Shown: positions 28,288 to 36,177, numbered from the stretch's first letter. The stretch: DNA of 64,000 nucleotides from Gp6-AA40 sp963741135 (GCA_963741135.1 CAVUHC010000006.1:434001-498000); one strand, 5' to 3'. The notes: generated by a model from the letters alone, not told the origin. Translations and numbers: made by a program.

Positions 28288-28388
28288 GTCCGCCTAAAGG
28301 CGGACGCTACCGGTAATCATGGAAACCATCCGGTGCCCCAGAAGGTGTGTTGCCGATGATCATCGGTAGTGTCCGGCTTCAGCCGGAC
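28288..28388. repeat. REPIN: two REP hairpins in inverted order
   Basis: GTCCGCCTAAAGGCGGAC (28288-28305) and GTCCGGCTTCAGCCGGAC (28371-28388) are two near-palindromes. Each is flanked on the inner side by GCTACCGG- or CGGTAGTG-type sequence, so they form an inverted pair. The palindrome CCGATGATCATCGG (28353-28366) lies between them. The same core is repeated at 36028-36177. Confidence 0.8.
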
Positions 28389-28438
28389 CTCACGCCTTCG
28401 ACCGGACCTCACGGCTGATAAGATCCATCCTCCAAAAG

Positions 28439-29728
28439 ATGCTGTCCAGGCTGAAAAGCGGGGTACGTGCATTTCTGGGCGCCGACGCGTCCGGCGTCGG
28501 CGCGACGCCAAAGCCCGCGATCGCGGAACGGCCATCCGGCGAGGCGGAAGCGCTCACCTACGATCCTTCGACCGATTCGCCGTGTCCTGCTGAGCCCATC
28601 CTTACCCTCGAGCAGTGTCCCGTCTGCGGAGGCGCCGAGTCGACGCGCGTCAGCCGGTACAACCGTTTCGTGCTCTTCGATCGCACACCAGACGCGGCCT
28701 CGGCCATTTACAACTACTCCCTGTGTCATGCGTGCGGCGTGGTCTACGCCGCGCGTCGTCCCGCAGCCGGACGCTACGAGTGGCTGCTCGAGCGTTTCGA
28801 GGAGACCCTGGGCCGGACCGAAGTTGGAGCGCCGCGTCCCGGCAAGTTCGCGCTGAGCTCCTCGTCGCTGACCGACGAAGCGCGGGCGCAGTTGCGACGG
28901 ATGATCGCGAACGGCGTCTTCGTGTCGGGTCACAGCGGCATCACCCGCAAAGACTTTTTGCCGTCGCTGATGAACGATCGGCTCGCGAGCAGCATGCACG
29001 TCGAGATCCTCGGGTCTCTGCTGGCGATGACGGCGCCGCGGGTCCTGGAGATCCGATCGAGGCTCGGCTCGATCTCCGCGATGCTCCAGCGGCTCTACGG
29101 CGCGAGCGGCTTCGCGATGACGATCTTCGAGAATCAGCGTTTCCTCGTCGAGGAGGTCTACGGATTTCCCGCCGTGTGTCCCATCGATTTCGACGCCTTT
29201 GACATTCCGTTCGATGGGCCGTTCGATCTGATCGTCAGCAATCACATGCTGACGCACTCGGTGCGCCCGAAGGAATTCCTCGCGACCGTGCGGAGCCGCC
29301 TGAGGCCCGGCGGCCATCTCTATCTGTACAACGAGCCGATGGAAGGCGAGTTCCTCGAGCGGGGCAAGTCGATGTTCAACACACTCAACCCGTTTCACCT
29401 GCAGACGTTCAATCAGGCGTCGGCGGTCCGCGCGCTCGAGGCGAACGGCTTCAAGGTGATCTTCTGCAACGTGCGCGACGACCTGTTCCTGGCGCTCGCG
29501 CAGGCGGCCGATTCGCCCGCCGATTGGGAACGGATGGGCGAGAGCGAGCGGTCGCGCCGCCGTTCGGCGTATCGGGTTGCCAACGACACTGCGATTCTTC
29601 GGGTCCCCGAGCACCTGCGTGCGCCGTTTGCGAAGGACTGGGACGCCGTAGTCGAGCGTTCGCTCGCCAGCGGGATCGCAACACGAGCGAAGGACGGACG
29701 TATCAAAGTGAGGCGGATCGACGAGTAG
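28439..29728 (+). CDS. Class I SAM methyltransferase with N-terminal zinc ribbon, copy 1
   Basis: 429 residues. A zinc-ribbon-like part (CPVCGGAEST near residue 60 and CHACGVVYA 40 residues later) leads into a methyltransferase-type fold with PFDLIVSNHMLTHSVRPKEF, VRSRLRPGGHLYLYNEPM and FNTLNPFHLQTFNQ. The layout matches methyltransferases that act on sugar nucleotides or polysaccharides. A second, closely related copy lies at 45505-46809 on the other strand. The FkbM gene upstream suggests a shared glycan-modification role, which is an inference. Confidence 0.75.
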   Translation: MLSRLKSGVRAFLGADASGVGATPKPAIAERPSGEAEALTYDPSTDSPCPAEPILTLEQCPVCGGAESTRVSRYNRFVLFDRTPDAASAIYNYSLCHACGVVYAARRPAAGRYEWLLERFEETLGRTEVGAPRPGKFALSSSSLTDEARAQLRRMIANGVFVSGHSGITRKDFLPSLMNDRLASSMHVEILGSLLAMTAPRVLEIRSRLGSISAMLQRLYGASGFAMTIFENQRFLVEEVYGFPAVCPIDFDAFDIPFDGPFDLIVSNHMLTHSVRPKEFLATVRSRLRPGGHLYLYNEPMEGEFLERGKSMFNTLNPFHLQTFNQASAVRALEANGFKVIFCNVRDDLFLALAQAADSPADWERMGESERSRRRSAYRVANDTAILRVPEHLRAPFAKDWDAVVERSLASGIATRAKDGRIKVRRIDE

Positions 29729-29835
29729 TCCTACACCGATGTCGACCCGGACGCGGCATCGACATTGTTGTCTTTCGAGTGGCGGGCGGGACCGATCTAC
29801 AGTATTTCGGTGCACGCAACGCGCGTACGGGAGGA

Positions 29836-31491
29836 ATGTTGGCGAAGGCGAGCCTGAACGCCGACTACGTTCGCACCGAGATCAGTCGCTGGCAGGCGCG
29901 ATCGATGGCGATGTCCACGCGCGGGATCGTGGCTGCCGAGAATCCGCTCGCTGCGCAGGCCGGCGCGGTGGTGCTCGCGCGCGGCGGACACGCCGTCGAC
30001 GCGGCGATTGCCGCCAACGCGGTGATGGGTCTCGTCGCGCCGATGATGAACGGTGTCGGCGGCGATCTCTTTGCCATCGTCCACGACGCGGCCAGCAATA
30101 CGGTGCACGGCCTCAACGCAAGCGGCTGGTCGCCGGCGGGAACGTCGATCGAATTCCTGACGGCCCGCGGCATGAGCGTGATGCCGCAGCAGGGCATTCA
30201 CGCTGTCACGGTCCCGGGCGCCGTGTCCGGTTGGATGGCGCTTCACGAAAAGTTCGGTAAAGCGACGCTCGAGACGATCCTGTCCGCCGCGATTGCGCAC
30301 GCAGAGAATGGATTTCCCGTCTCGGAGATCACGTCGCTCGAATGGCTTGGCAGCGCGCCGCTGCTGCAGAGCGAACCCAACGCGATCGTGACGTACCTGC
30401 CGGCCGGCCGGCCACCCATCGCCGGCGAGATGTTCCGCAATCCCGACCTGGCGCGCACGCTTCGGGCCATCGCCGCTGACGGAGGCGACGCCTTCTACCG
30501 AGGTGACGTCGCCAGGCGGATACTCGAGTGCTCGGAGGATCGCGGCGGCGCCATCACCGCGGCGGATCTGTCCGAATACGAAGCCGAGTGGGTGACGCCA
30601 CTGACGACGAACTACCGCGGGTGGGATGTCTACGAGATCCCGCCGAACAGCCAGGGGATTGCCGCGCTCGTCATGCTGAACATCCTCGAGGGTTTTCCGA
30701 TCGGCGACTACGGGCACGGCACCGCTGAGACACTCCACACACTGATCGAAGCAAAGAAGCTGGCCTATACCGACATGCAACGTCATGTCGGCGATCCGCG
30801 CTTCTCGAAGGTGCCGATCGAGGCCATGTTGTCGAAGGCGTATGCGCGCGAGCGTGCGGGCCTCATCGACGCGCGACACGCCGCGACGAACGTGGCGGCC
30901 GGGACGCTGCCGATGCACGGCGGCGACACGACGTATCTCTCCGCGGTCGACGCCGCGGGGAACGTCGTCTCGCTGATTCAGAGCAACTTCGCCAACTTCG
31001 GATCAGGCGTCGTCCCGGACGGCGCGGGGTTCGCGCTGCAGAGCCGCGGGGGTCTGTTCACCTTCGATCGTTCGCACCCGAACGCGCTCGCGCCGCGGAA
31101 GCGGCCGCTGCAGACGGTGATTCCCGCGTTCATGAAGCGCGATCACCTGCGGGTCGGCTTCGGCGTCATGGGCGGATGGAATCAGCCGCAGGCGCACGTC
31201 CAGGTCATCTCGAACATTGTCGACCACGGGTTGAACATCCAGCAGGCGCTCGAGGCGCCGCGGTTCGTGAAGCTGACGTTTGCGGGGACCGACGTGATGA
31301 TGGAATCGCGATTCCCGGAGAGCGTTCGCGACGGCCTGACGCGCCGCGGGCACGAAATCGACCTGCAGGGCGAGTTCTCGAACATGGTCGGCGGCGGGCA
31401 GGCGGTGATGCGCGATGAGCGCGCGAGGGTGAACTACGGCGCATCCGACCCGCGCAAGGACGGGGCCGCGATTCCGGAGCCGATCTTGTAG
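29836..31491 (+). CDS. ggt: Gamma-glutamyltransferase
   Basis: A 551-residue Ntn-hydrolase that would cleave itself and hydrolyse or transfer the gamma-glutamyl group of glutathione. The nucleophile Thr is in GGDTTYLSAVDAAG (about residue 363). GIVAAENPLAAQAG, GLVAPMMNGVGGDLF and PRKRPLQTVIPAF are family blocks. No signal peptide is seen from the ATG at 29836, which has GGGAGGA directly before it; ATG 29905 is the alternative start. A cytoplasmic location would be unusual for GGT, or export is by another route. Confidence 0.85.
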   Translation: MLAKASLNADYVRTEISRWQARSMAMSTRGIVAAENPLAAQAGAVVLARGGHAVDAAIAANAVMGLVAPMMNGVGGDLFAIVHDAASNTVHGLNASGWSPAGTSIEFLTARGMSVMPQQGIHAVTVPGAVSGWMALHEKFGKATLETILSAAIAHAENGFPVSEITSLEWLGSAPLLQSEPNAIVTYLPAGRPPIAGEMFRNPDLARTLRAIAADGGDAFYRGDVARRILECSEDRGGAITAADLSEYEAEWVTPLTTNYRGWDVYEIPPNSQGIAALVMLNILEGFPIGDYGHGTAETLHTLIEAKKLAYTDMQRHVGDPRFSKVPIEAMLSKAYARERAGLIDARHAATNVAAGTLPMHGGDTTYLSAVDAAGNVVSLIQSNFANFGSGVVPDGAGFALQSRGGLFTFDRSHPNALAPRKRPLQTVIPAFMKRDHLRVGFGVMGGWNQPQAHVQVISNIVDHGLNIQQALEAPRFVKLTFAGTDVMMESRFPESVRDGLTRRGHEIDLQGEFSNMVGGGQAVMRDERARVNYGASDPRKDGAAIPEPIL

Positions 31492-31531
31492 CGGACTCGG
31501 GATTCGGGATTCGGGGATTCGAAAACACATC

Positions 31532-32845
31532 ATGGCAAAAGCAGACAGATCACGTTGGATCCAATTGTTGCTGGGCCTTGTCTGCATGATTGTGATCTCG
31601 AGCCCGCAGTACGTCTGGACGCTGTTCACGCAGCCGCTGATGGCGTCGCTCAGCACAACGCTCGCGCCGATCCAGATCACGTTCTCGATCCTCATCGTCG
31701 TGCAGACGTTTCTCTCCCCGTTCCAGGGGTTCCTCGTCGACAGGTTCGGGCCGCGAGTGCTGCTGTCGGTCGGTGGCGCTGTGACTGGCCTGAGCTGGGT
31801 TCTCGCGGCGCGCGTGACGACGCTGACTGGGTTGTACCTGACGTACGGATTGCTTGGTGGAATCGGGACGGGCATCGTTTACGTCGGCGTGATTGGTCAC
31901 ATGGTGCAGTGGTTTCCCGACCGCCGCGGCTTCGCCACGGGCATCGTTGCGGCCGGCTACGGCATGGGCGCGCTCCTCACGACATTTCCGATCGCCGAGT
32001 CGATGAAGGAGGCCAGCTATCAGCAGGCGTTATTTCGCTGGGGCCTGGTGTTCATGGCTGTCGGCATTCTTGCCGCTCAGGGACTAAGGTCGGCAGGCCT
32101 TGAAGGCCGGCCCCGCGGGACCGACGGCGCGGACCGCAGTACGAGCGGCGCGGACCTTCAAGGTCCGCGAAAGCAGCGGTCGACTACCGGCCGGCCGAAA
32201 TGCTGCGTACGCCAATCTTCTGGTTGATGTTCATCATGATGACGATGATGTCGACAGCGGGGTTGATGGTGACCTCGCAGATGGCGGCGTTCACGCGCGA
32301 TTTCGGGATGGCGAATGCCATCGTGTTCGGGCTGCCGCTGCTGCCGCTGGCGCTGTCGCTCGACCGGATTACGAACGGCCTCACGCGTCCGTTCTTCGGC
32401 TGGCTGTCCGATCGGATCGGCCGCGAGAACACGATGGTGATTGCGTTCACGCTCGAGGGCGTCGCGATGACCCTGTGGCTGTTCACCCGCGTCGAATCCC
32501 GCCGCCTTCGTCCTGATGTCCGGTGTCGTGCTCTTTGCCTGGGGCGAAATCTTCTCGCTCTTCCCTTCGACGCTCACCGACACGTACGGCGCGAAGTACG
32601 CGACCACCAACTACGGATTTCTCTACATGGCGCAAGGGATCGGGTCGGTGCTCGGCGGACCGGTCGCCGCGCTCATCCATGACGCGTACGGATCGTGGAT
32701 GCCTGTCTTCGCGATCATCATCGCGATGAACTTCGCGACAGCGCTGCTCGCGGGTGTCGCGTTGAAACCGATGCGGCGGCGGTGGCTTGGGGCGATCAGC
32801 GCGCCAGGAGTGGCGGCTTCGCCAGCCATTCCCGCGCGGTCGTGA
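31532..32845 (+). CDS. MFS transporter of the oxalate/formate antiporter type, frame broken
   Basis: About 436 residues and 12 membrane segments once extra bases are removed (one near 32494, where the join reads TRVNPAAFVLMSGVVLF, and two, or a small loss, near 32090-32190). Motifs are GLVCMIVISSPQYVWTLFTQ, FLVDRFGPRVLLS, TYGLLGGIGTGIVYVG, WLSDRIGRENTM and FAWGEIFSLFPSTL. The central loop holds a REP hairpin pair (GGCCTTGAAGGCC and GGACCTTCAAGGTCC, 32095-32170) that is translated. The tail is duplicated at 34336. The substrate is probably a small organic anion. Confidence 0.75.
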
Positions 32846-33000
32846 TATCGCTCTGGGTCAGCTCGTGACTCGCAGCCTGCCATGCGACCGTGACTTCGGC
32901 GCCTGCCGATCGAAGCAGCGCAGCCAGATGTTCGGTTCCTCTCCTGCAACCAGTGGATTGGTCCTGTCATTGGAGATGAGTAACGGGTGTCTGCGAAGTA
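32750..33000. repeat. Direct repeat, copy A (MFS tail plus diverged mhqD 3' end)
   Basis: This matches 34336-34575 at an offset of 1586 bases. The first 100 or so bases are identical, then differences build up. It encodes the MFS C-terminus and, on the minus strand, a diverged allele of the end of the mhqD-like hydrolase (AGAEVTVAWQAASHELTQSD against AGAEVTVAWQAAGHELTESD), with one frame break. It marks the left border of an insertion. Confidence 0.85.
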
Positions 33001-33496
33001 AGACTACATTCGGCCCGGAGACGCTGGGTCCGCCACCCTATGTACAGCGCGAGAATCTTGTCGTCAAAGCCGGCGGACGTGTTGACCGAGCGGTATTGCT
33101 GTTCAGCGAGCCGGGAGATGCGTTGAGCGTGGCGCGCGAAATGTTTTTCGCGCCGGGGCCGTGTTTGTCGAGCCGTATTTCAGTCTGTTTCGTTCGGAGA
33201 CGTGTTGAGCACGTCCGCGATTCTCCTGTCGCACCGGTACATGTTGTCGGCGCCGTATTCGTTTTGCCGCCGCGGTGGGCGCCTTGCCGCCGCCATATTG
33301 TTCTTGTCTGCGTCGTGGGTCTCTTTTCCAGCGTGCCCGGGAGTCTTGTCGCGCTCGTGCCGGCCTTCTTGCACGCGTATTTTATTTTTCGTTTCGTGTG
33401 CAAGTCGACGATGCCGTGCCGGCGACAATGGGCGCGGTCGGCCGCACACCTAGTCCCATCCCGCGTCCGTTCCGCACATCGCCTGTCGCGGAACAC
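32967..33496 (-). pseudogene. Decayed cassette gene downstream of the attC-like site
   Basis: Starting with a GTG right after the attC-like site, the frame reads FRDRRCAERTRDGTRC and CRRHG. This is a Cys-His pattern like small proteins with C-x-x-R-x-G-x-x-C ... CRxHG. Coding sense then passes to another frame with an in-frame stop after VLNTSPNETD, followed by sensible sequence (ISRLAEQQYRSVNTSAGFDD). The 3' end runs into the direct repeat, so the gene was truncated by the junction. The sequence is A-richer on this strand than its neighbours. Function unknown; reading it as a remnant is an inference. Confidence 0.35.
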
Positions 33497-33560
33497 GGCA
33501 ACGCATCACCAGCGGCGCTTCACGATTCAGGAGCGCCGTCTGGTGCATGCGGTGTTAGAC
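33496..33560 (-). other. attC-like recombination site
   Basis: On the minus strand GTCTAAC (R'', 33560-33554) is followed by an imperfect hairpin and then GTTGCCG (R', 33502-33496). On the plus strand the arms are GCATCACCAGCGGCGCT (33503-33519) and AGCGCCGTCTGGTGCATGC (33532-33550). They pair fully except for two unpaired bases in one arm, the extrahelical-base signature of attC sites. The loop is 12 bases and the total length 65. R' departs from the consensus GTTRRRY beyond GTT. Confidence 0.55.
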
Positions 33561-33579
33561 GTCACGGCTGGTTTCCGAA

Positions 33580-33780
33580 CTACCCAGCACGGCGCTTCGC
33601 CAACAACTCACGGACGGCAGGTACCAGATCGACGGGCACCTCCATCGCCGTGTGCGTCGTGGATTCGTAGGCCGCTTCGTCTTCAGCTACCGCTTGCTCG
33701 TCCGTCTGCTGCTCGTAGTGAGCGAGCACGCGCTTCACGCGTTCCTCATCCCAGCCCGGGGGGTACTTCGTGTCTGTCAT
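33580..33780 (-). CDS. Antitoxin-like protein of the cassette
   Basis: A 66-residue acidic protein (TDTKYPPGWDEERVKRVLAH, then EDEAAYESTTHTAMEVPVDL and VPAVRELLAKRRAG). The ATG overlaps the stop of the upstream gene by 4 bases (ATGA), so translation is coupled. Acidic small partners of this kind recur next to short basic toxin-like proteins in cassettes. The middle 'AVAEDEAAYE' is helical and the end basic. Its role as antitoxin is inferred from context. Confidence 0.65.
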   Translation of the reverse strand: MTDTKYPPGWDEERVKRVLAHYEQQTDEQAVAEDEAAYESTTHTAMEVPVDLVPAVRELLAKRRAG

Positions 33781-34056
33781 GGCTTCTTTCGTCGACGCCG
33801 CAGCGCCTTCAAGGCCTTCGGCCCAAGGTCGTATGCCGTAACTACAAACACCGACCCCGGTTCGGGATCCGGCACGTAGATCACCCGGAGATAGCGACCG
33901 GCCTGTGTCTGCCCGAGAGCAACGCGGGAGCCCTCGCGGCCCGGGCCGATCCTCGATAGGACGTTCCGGAACGTCCACGACCTCGTCTTCGTCAACACCG
34001 TGCTGATAGATGTGTGGTTCCCCAGTCGACGGGTCGATGAAGAACCGAAGAACCAC
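33777..34056 (-). CDS. Toxin-like protein (DUF4258/BrnT-like), one frame break
   Basis: About 92 residues when one extra base near 33937 is removed. The GTG at 34056 starts VLRFFIDPSTGEPHIYQHGV. After the join come GSRVALGQTQAGRYLRVIYV and PEPGSVFVVTAYDLGPKALKA, with a basic tail RRRRKK. The order of a beta hairpin, GRYLRVIY and VVTAYDL resembles the RelE/BrnT-like ribonuclease fold. The gene lies first and the acidic partner second, the reverse of the usual antitoxin-first order but common for this type. Toxicity has not been shown. Confidence 0.6.
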
Positions 34057-34096
34057 ATGGTGATTGTAGATCCGTCACGCGAGCTCCGAATTTACT

Positions 34097-34110
34097 CGTG
34101 ACGTCTAACA
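34097..34110 (-). other. Cassette-start core site (inverted match to the attC R'' end)
   Basis: CGTGACGTCTAAC (34097-34109) is the exact reverse complement of GTTAGACGTCACG at 33554-33566. On the minus strand it supplies GTTAGAC, a perfect GTTRRRY core, 47 bases before the toxin start. Recombination would occur between G and TTAGAC. Confidence 0.6.
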
Positions 34111-34335
34111 ACAATTCGGCTCAACTCTGTATCCGAGTATTTCAACGGCGGCTGCAGTGTATCGCGGCGGTGGAGTGCCTTCAATGTGTGCGGATGTCGC
34201 GTCGCCGCAGTCAGTTGCCCTCGAACTCATGACCGGGAACGGGCGGGATAGACCGTTCTCGATAGCGGGGATATTCTTACGAGCGTCGCGGGATATTCTG
34301 AGGCCACCGGTGGCCTGGGCTTGGACCGAGCTAGT

Positions 34336-34575
34336 GCGGGTGTCGCGTTGAAACCGATGCGGCGGCGGTGGCTTGGGGCGATCAGCGCGCCAGGAGTGGC
34401 GGCTTCGCCAGCCATTCCCGCGCGGTCGTGATATCGCTCTCGGTCAGCTCGTGACCCGCAGCCTGCCATGCGACCGTGACCTCGGCGCCTGCCGATCGAA
34501 GCAGCGCAGCCAGATGTTCAGTCTCCTCGGCTGATACCAGCGGGTCCATCCTGCCATTCGAGAGCAGCACGGGCG
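34336..34575. repeat. Direct repeat, copy B (MFS tail remnant plus intact mhqD 3' end)
   Basis: This is the partner of 32750-33000. It begins with a useless copy of the MFS tail (GCGGGTGTCGCGTTGAAACC), followed by the real end of the mhqD-like gene. The exact sharing of the MFS tail shows that this copy marks the original junction on the right side of the insertion. Confidence 0.85.
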
Positions 34576-35011
34576 TTCCTGGAATCTGCGGCAGCGTGTC
34601 GGGCGTGAGCGGCACCATCGCGCGCAGCAGGATCGCGCCTCCAAGGACCTCGGGGCGCAGCAGGAGCAACGCTCCTGCGATGTTCGCGCCATTGGAAAAA
34701 CCCACTGCGATCAGGTTGCTCGTCGAGAATTTGTACGTCGCCGCCGCTTCGGTGATGAAATCGGCCAGCTCCTGGGTCCGTTGTTTCAGGTCCGGGATGT
34801 CGAACACGCCTTCGGCAAGACGCCGGAAGAAGCGCGGCATGCCGCGCTCGAGCACTTTGCCCCTGGGGCTGAGGACCCCGGCGCCCGGCGCGAGCACCTC
34901 CGCCAGCGGCAGCAAATCGTGCTCGTTGCCGCCCGTGCCGTGGAGGAGAAGCAGCACCGGCGCCTCGGGGGTCGAGGGAGGATGAAAGACGTGGATGAAA
35001 TTCAGTTCCAT
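34382..35011 (-). CDS. MhqD-like carboxylesterase/phospholipase
   Basis: A 209-residue alpha/beta hydrolase starting at the ATG at 35011 (MELNFIHVFHPPSTP). It shows LLLLHGTGGNEHDLLPLAEV (oxyanion region), the nucleophile elbow VGFSNGAN, an Asp in LSNGRMDPLVSAEE and a His in WQAAGHELTESD. Together with the ring-cleaving dioxygenase directly upstream it matches the mhqO/mhqD pair of Bacillus, which responds to hydroquinones and electrophiles. Its 3' end was copied during the cassette insertion next door. Confidence 0.8.
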   Translation of the reverse strand: MELNFIHVFHPPSTPEAPVLLLLHGTGGNEHDLLPLAEVLAPGAGVLSPRGKVLERGMPRFFRRLAEGVFDIPDLKQRTQELADFITEAAATYKFSTSNLIAVGFSNGANIAGALLLLRPEVLGGAILLRAMVPLTPDTLPQIPGTPVLLSNGRMDPLVSAEETEHLAALLRSAGAEVTVAWQAAGHELTESDITTAREWLAKPPLLAR

Positions 35012-35047
35012 GAGGTGCGACGTGCGATGGAGCGGCAATACGATTGG

Positions 35048-36004
35048 CTAATCGCCGGCAAATGCCGGATGCATTTTCAGCGGCGGCAGCACCTCCTCGA
35101 TGCGCGGGCGGGCGGGTTCGAGCCACGGAGGAAGTACGAGCGTCTCCCCGAGGTGCGCGACTTCCTCGTCCACCGAGAAGCCGGGTCCATCAGTGGCGAG
35201 CTCGAAGAGCACTCCGCCGGGCTCTTTGAAGTAGACCGACTTGAACCAGAAGCGATCGATCACTGGTGTTGGATGCGCGCCCGCACTCTCGACGCGCACG
35301 CGCACCTCCGCCTGGTGTCGCTCATCGTCCACGCGCCACGCGATATGATGAACGGCTCCGACGCCCCAGCTGCCACGCCTGCCGTCCGGCGTTTCACGGA
35401 CGTCGACGACGCCGGCGGAACTCCGGAAGCCGTATCGCGTGAGACCGTTTTCCTGACCGAGACGCTCGAAGCCGAGGACCGTCGTGAGAAATGTCTCGGT
35501 CTTCTCGGCCCCAAGCTCCCAGATCTGCGCGCCGAACAATCCGCGCACCTGGCGATCGGCGAAAACGGTGCTGCCATCCCATGGCGTGAACGGGCGCCGC
35601 GGCGGCGTCGCGGGTTCCACGAGCGCCACTTTCAGTCCGTGTGGATCGACAAGCGGCAGCACGCGATCGCCGAAGCGCGACTCGATGGAGCCGAGCGGCA
35701 CTTTGTATCTGTCGAGGCGCGAGCCCCAGTACTCCAGGCTCCCGGCTGGTACTTCGAGCGCGACCTCGACCGCGAGCCCATGACCCATGCGCGGCGGCGA
35801 CATTTCCGCCCATGGAAAGAACGTCAGGTCGGCGCCGGGGTGACCTTCCGCGTCCGCGTAGAAGAGGTGATACGTTCCCGGGTCGTCCTGGTTGACCGAC
35901 TTCTTGACGAGCCGCATGCCGAGAATGCCGGCGTAGAAGTCGAGGTTCTCCTGCGCCGGTCCGGCGATCGCGGTGATGTGATGAAGTCCGTTGACTCCGT
36001 GCAT
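35048..36004 (-). CDS. MhqO-like ring-cleaving dioxygenase (VOC family)
   Basis: A 318-residue protein with two vicinal-oxygen-chelate halves. The N-terminal half starts VNGLHHITAIAGPAQENLDF (first metal His), with later segments LTFFPWAEM and LVDPHGLKVALVE. The C-terminal half has VGAVHHIAWRVDDERHQ and GGVLFELATDGPGF, whose Glu is the last metal ligand. It should open hydroquinone or catechol rings using Fe or Mn. The start is MHGVNGLHH at 36004. A short gap precedes the mhqD-like gene, so one transcript is expected. Confidence 0.82.
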   Translation of the reverse strand: MHGVNGLHHITAIAGPAQENLDFYAGILGMRLVKKSVNQDDPGTYHLFYADAEGHPGADLTFFPWAEMSPPRMGHGLAVEVALEVPAGSLEYWGSRLDRYKVPLGSIESRFGDRVLPLVDPHGLKVALVEPATPPRRPFTPWDGSTVFADRQVRGLFGAQIWELGAEKTETFLTTVLGFERLGQENGLTRYGFRSSAGVVDVRETPDGRRGSWGVGAVHHIAWRVDDERHQAEVRVRVESAGAHPTPVIDRFWFKSVYFKEPGGVLFELATDGPGFSVDEEVAHLGETLVLPPWLEPARPRIEEVLPPLKMHPAFAGD

Positions 36005-36027
36005 GACTATTAGGGTACTAGGTCTAG

Positions 36028-36177
36028 GTCCGGCTGAAGCCGGACGCTACCGTACCGTAGCTAGGTCCGGCTGAAGCCGGACGCTACCGGTACCGTAGCC
36101 GGACGTTACCGGTACCGTAGCCGGACGTTACCGGTACCGTAGCCGGACGCTACCGGTACCGAAGCCGGACGCTTCCG
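36028..36177. repeat. REP array with 22-bp tandem units
   Basis: Two GTCCGGCTGAAGCCGGAC hairpins (36028-36045, 36065-36082) run into four tandem 22-base units from 36076 to 36163 (GCCGGACGTTACCGG then TACCGTA) and a degenerate fifth. Each unit carries the palindrome GGTACC. The array occupies most of the gap between the dioxygenase start and the cytochrome gene. Confidence 0.85.

Larger units (their letters stand above)
33496..34110 (-). mobile_element. Integron-type gene cassette carrying a toxin-antitoxin pair
   Basis: Reading the minus strand, the cassette begins at GTTAGAC (34109-34103), continues through the two short genes and ends in a 65-base folded attC-like site. The cassette start and the R'' box of that site are complementary over 13 bases, as expected if they once formed one attC in a circle. 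A cassette of about 0.6 kb with an ORF pair filling it is typical. No integrase gene lies in the window, so it would be a lone cassette or part of an integrase-less cluster. Confidence 0.55.

Noticed and set aside
33202..33453. Hydrophobic plus-strand open frame in the insertion
   Set aside because: Short, with no ribosome site, and the minus strand has better Cys-His and cassette-border evidence.
33554..34109. Reading the 13-bp inverted repeats as ends of a small transposon
   Set aside because: No target duplication lies next to them and no transposase is present; the attC-like hairpin and the GTTAGAC core explain them better.
36028..36177. Tandem array as a CRISPR
   Set aside because: The units are directly adjacent with no spacers, and no cas genes are near.
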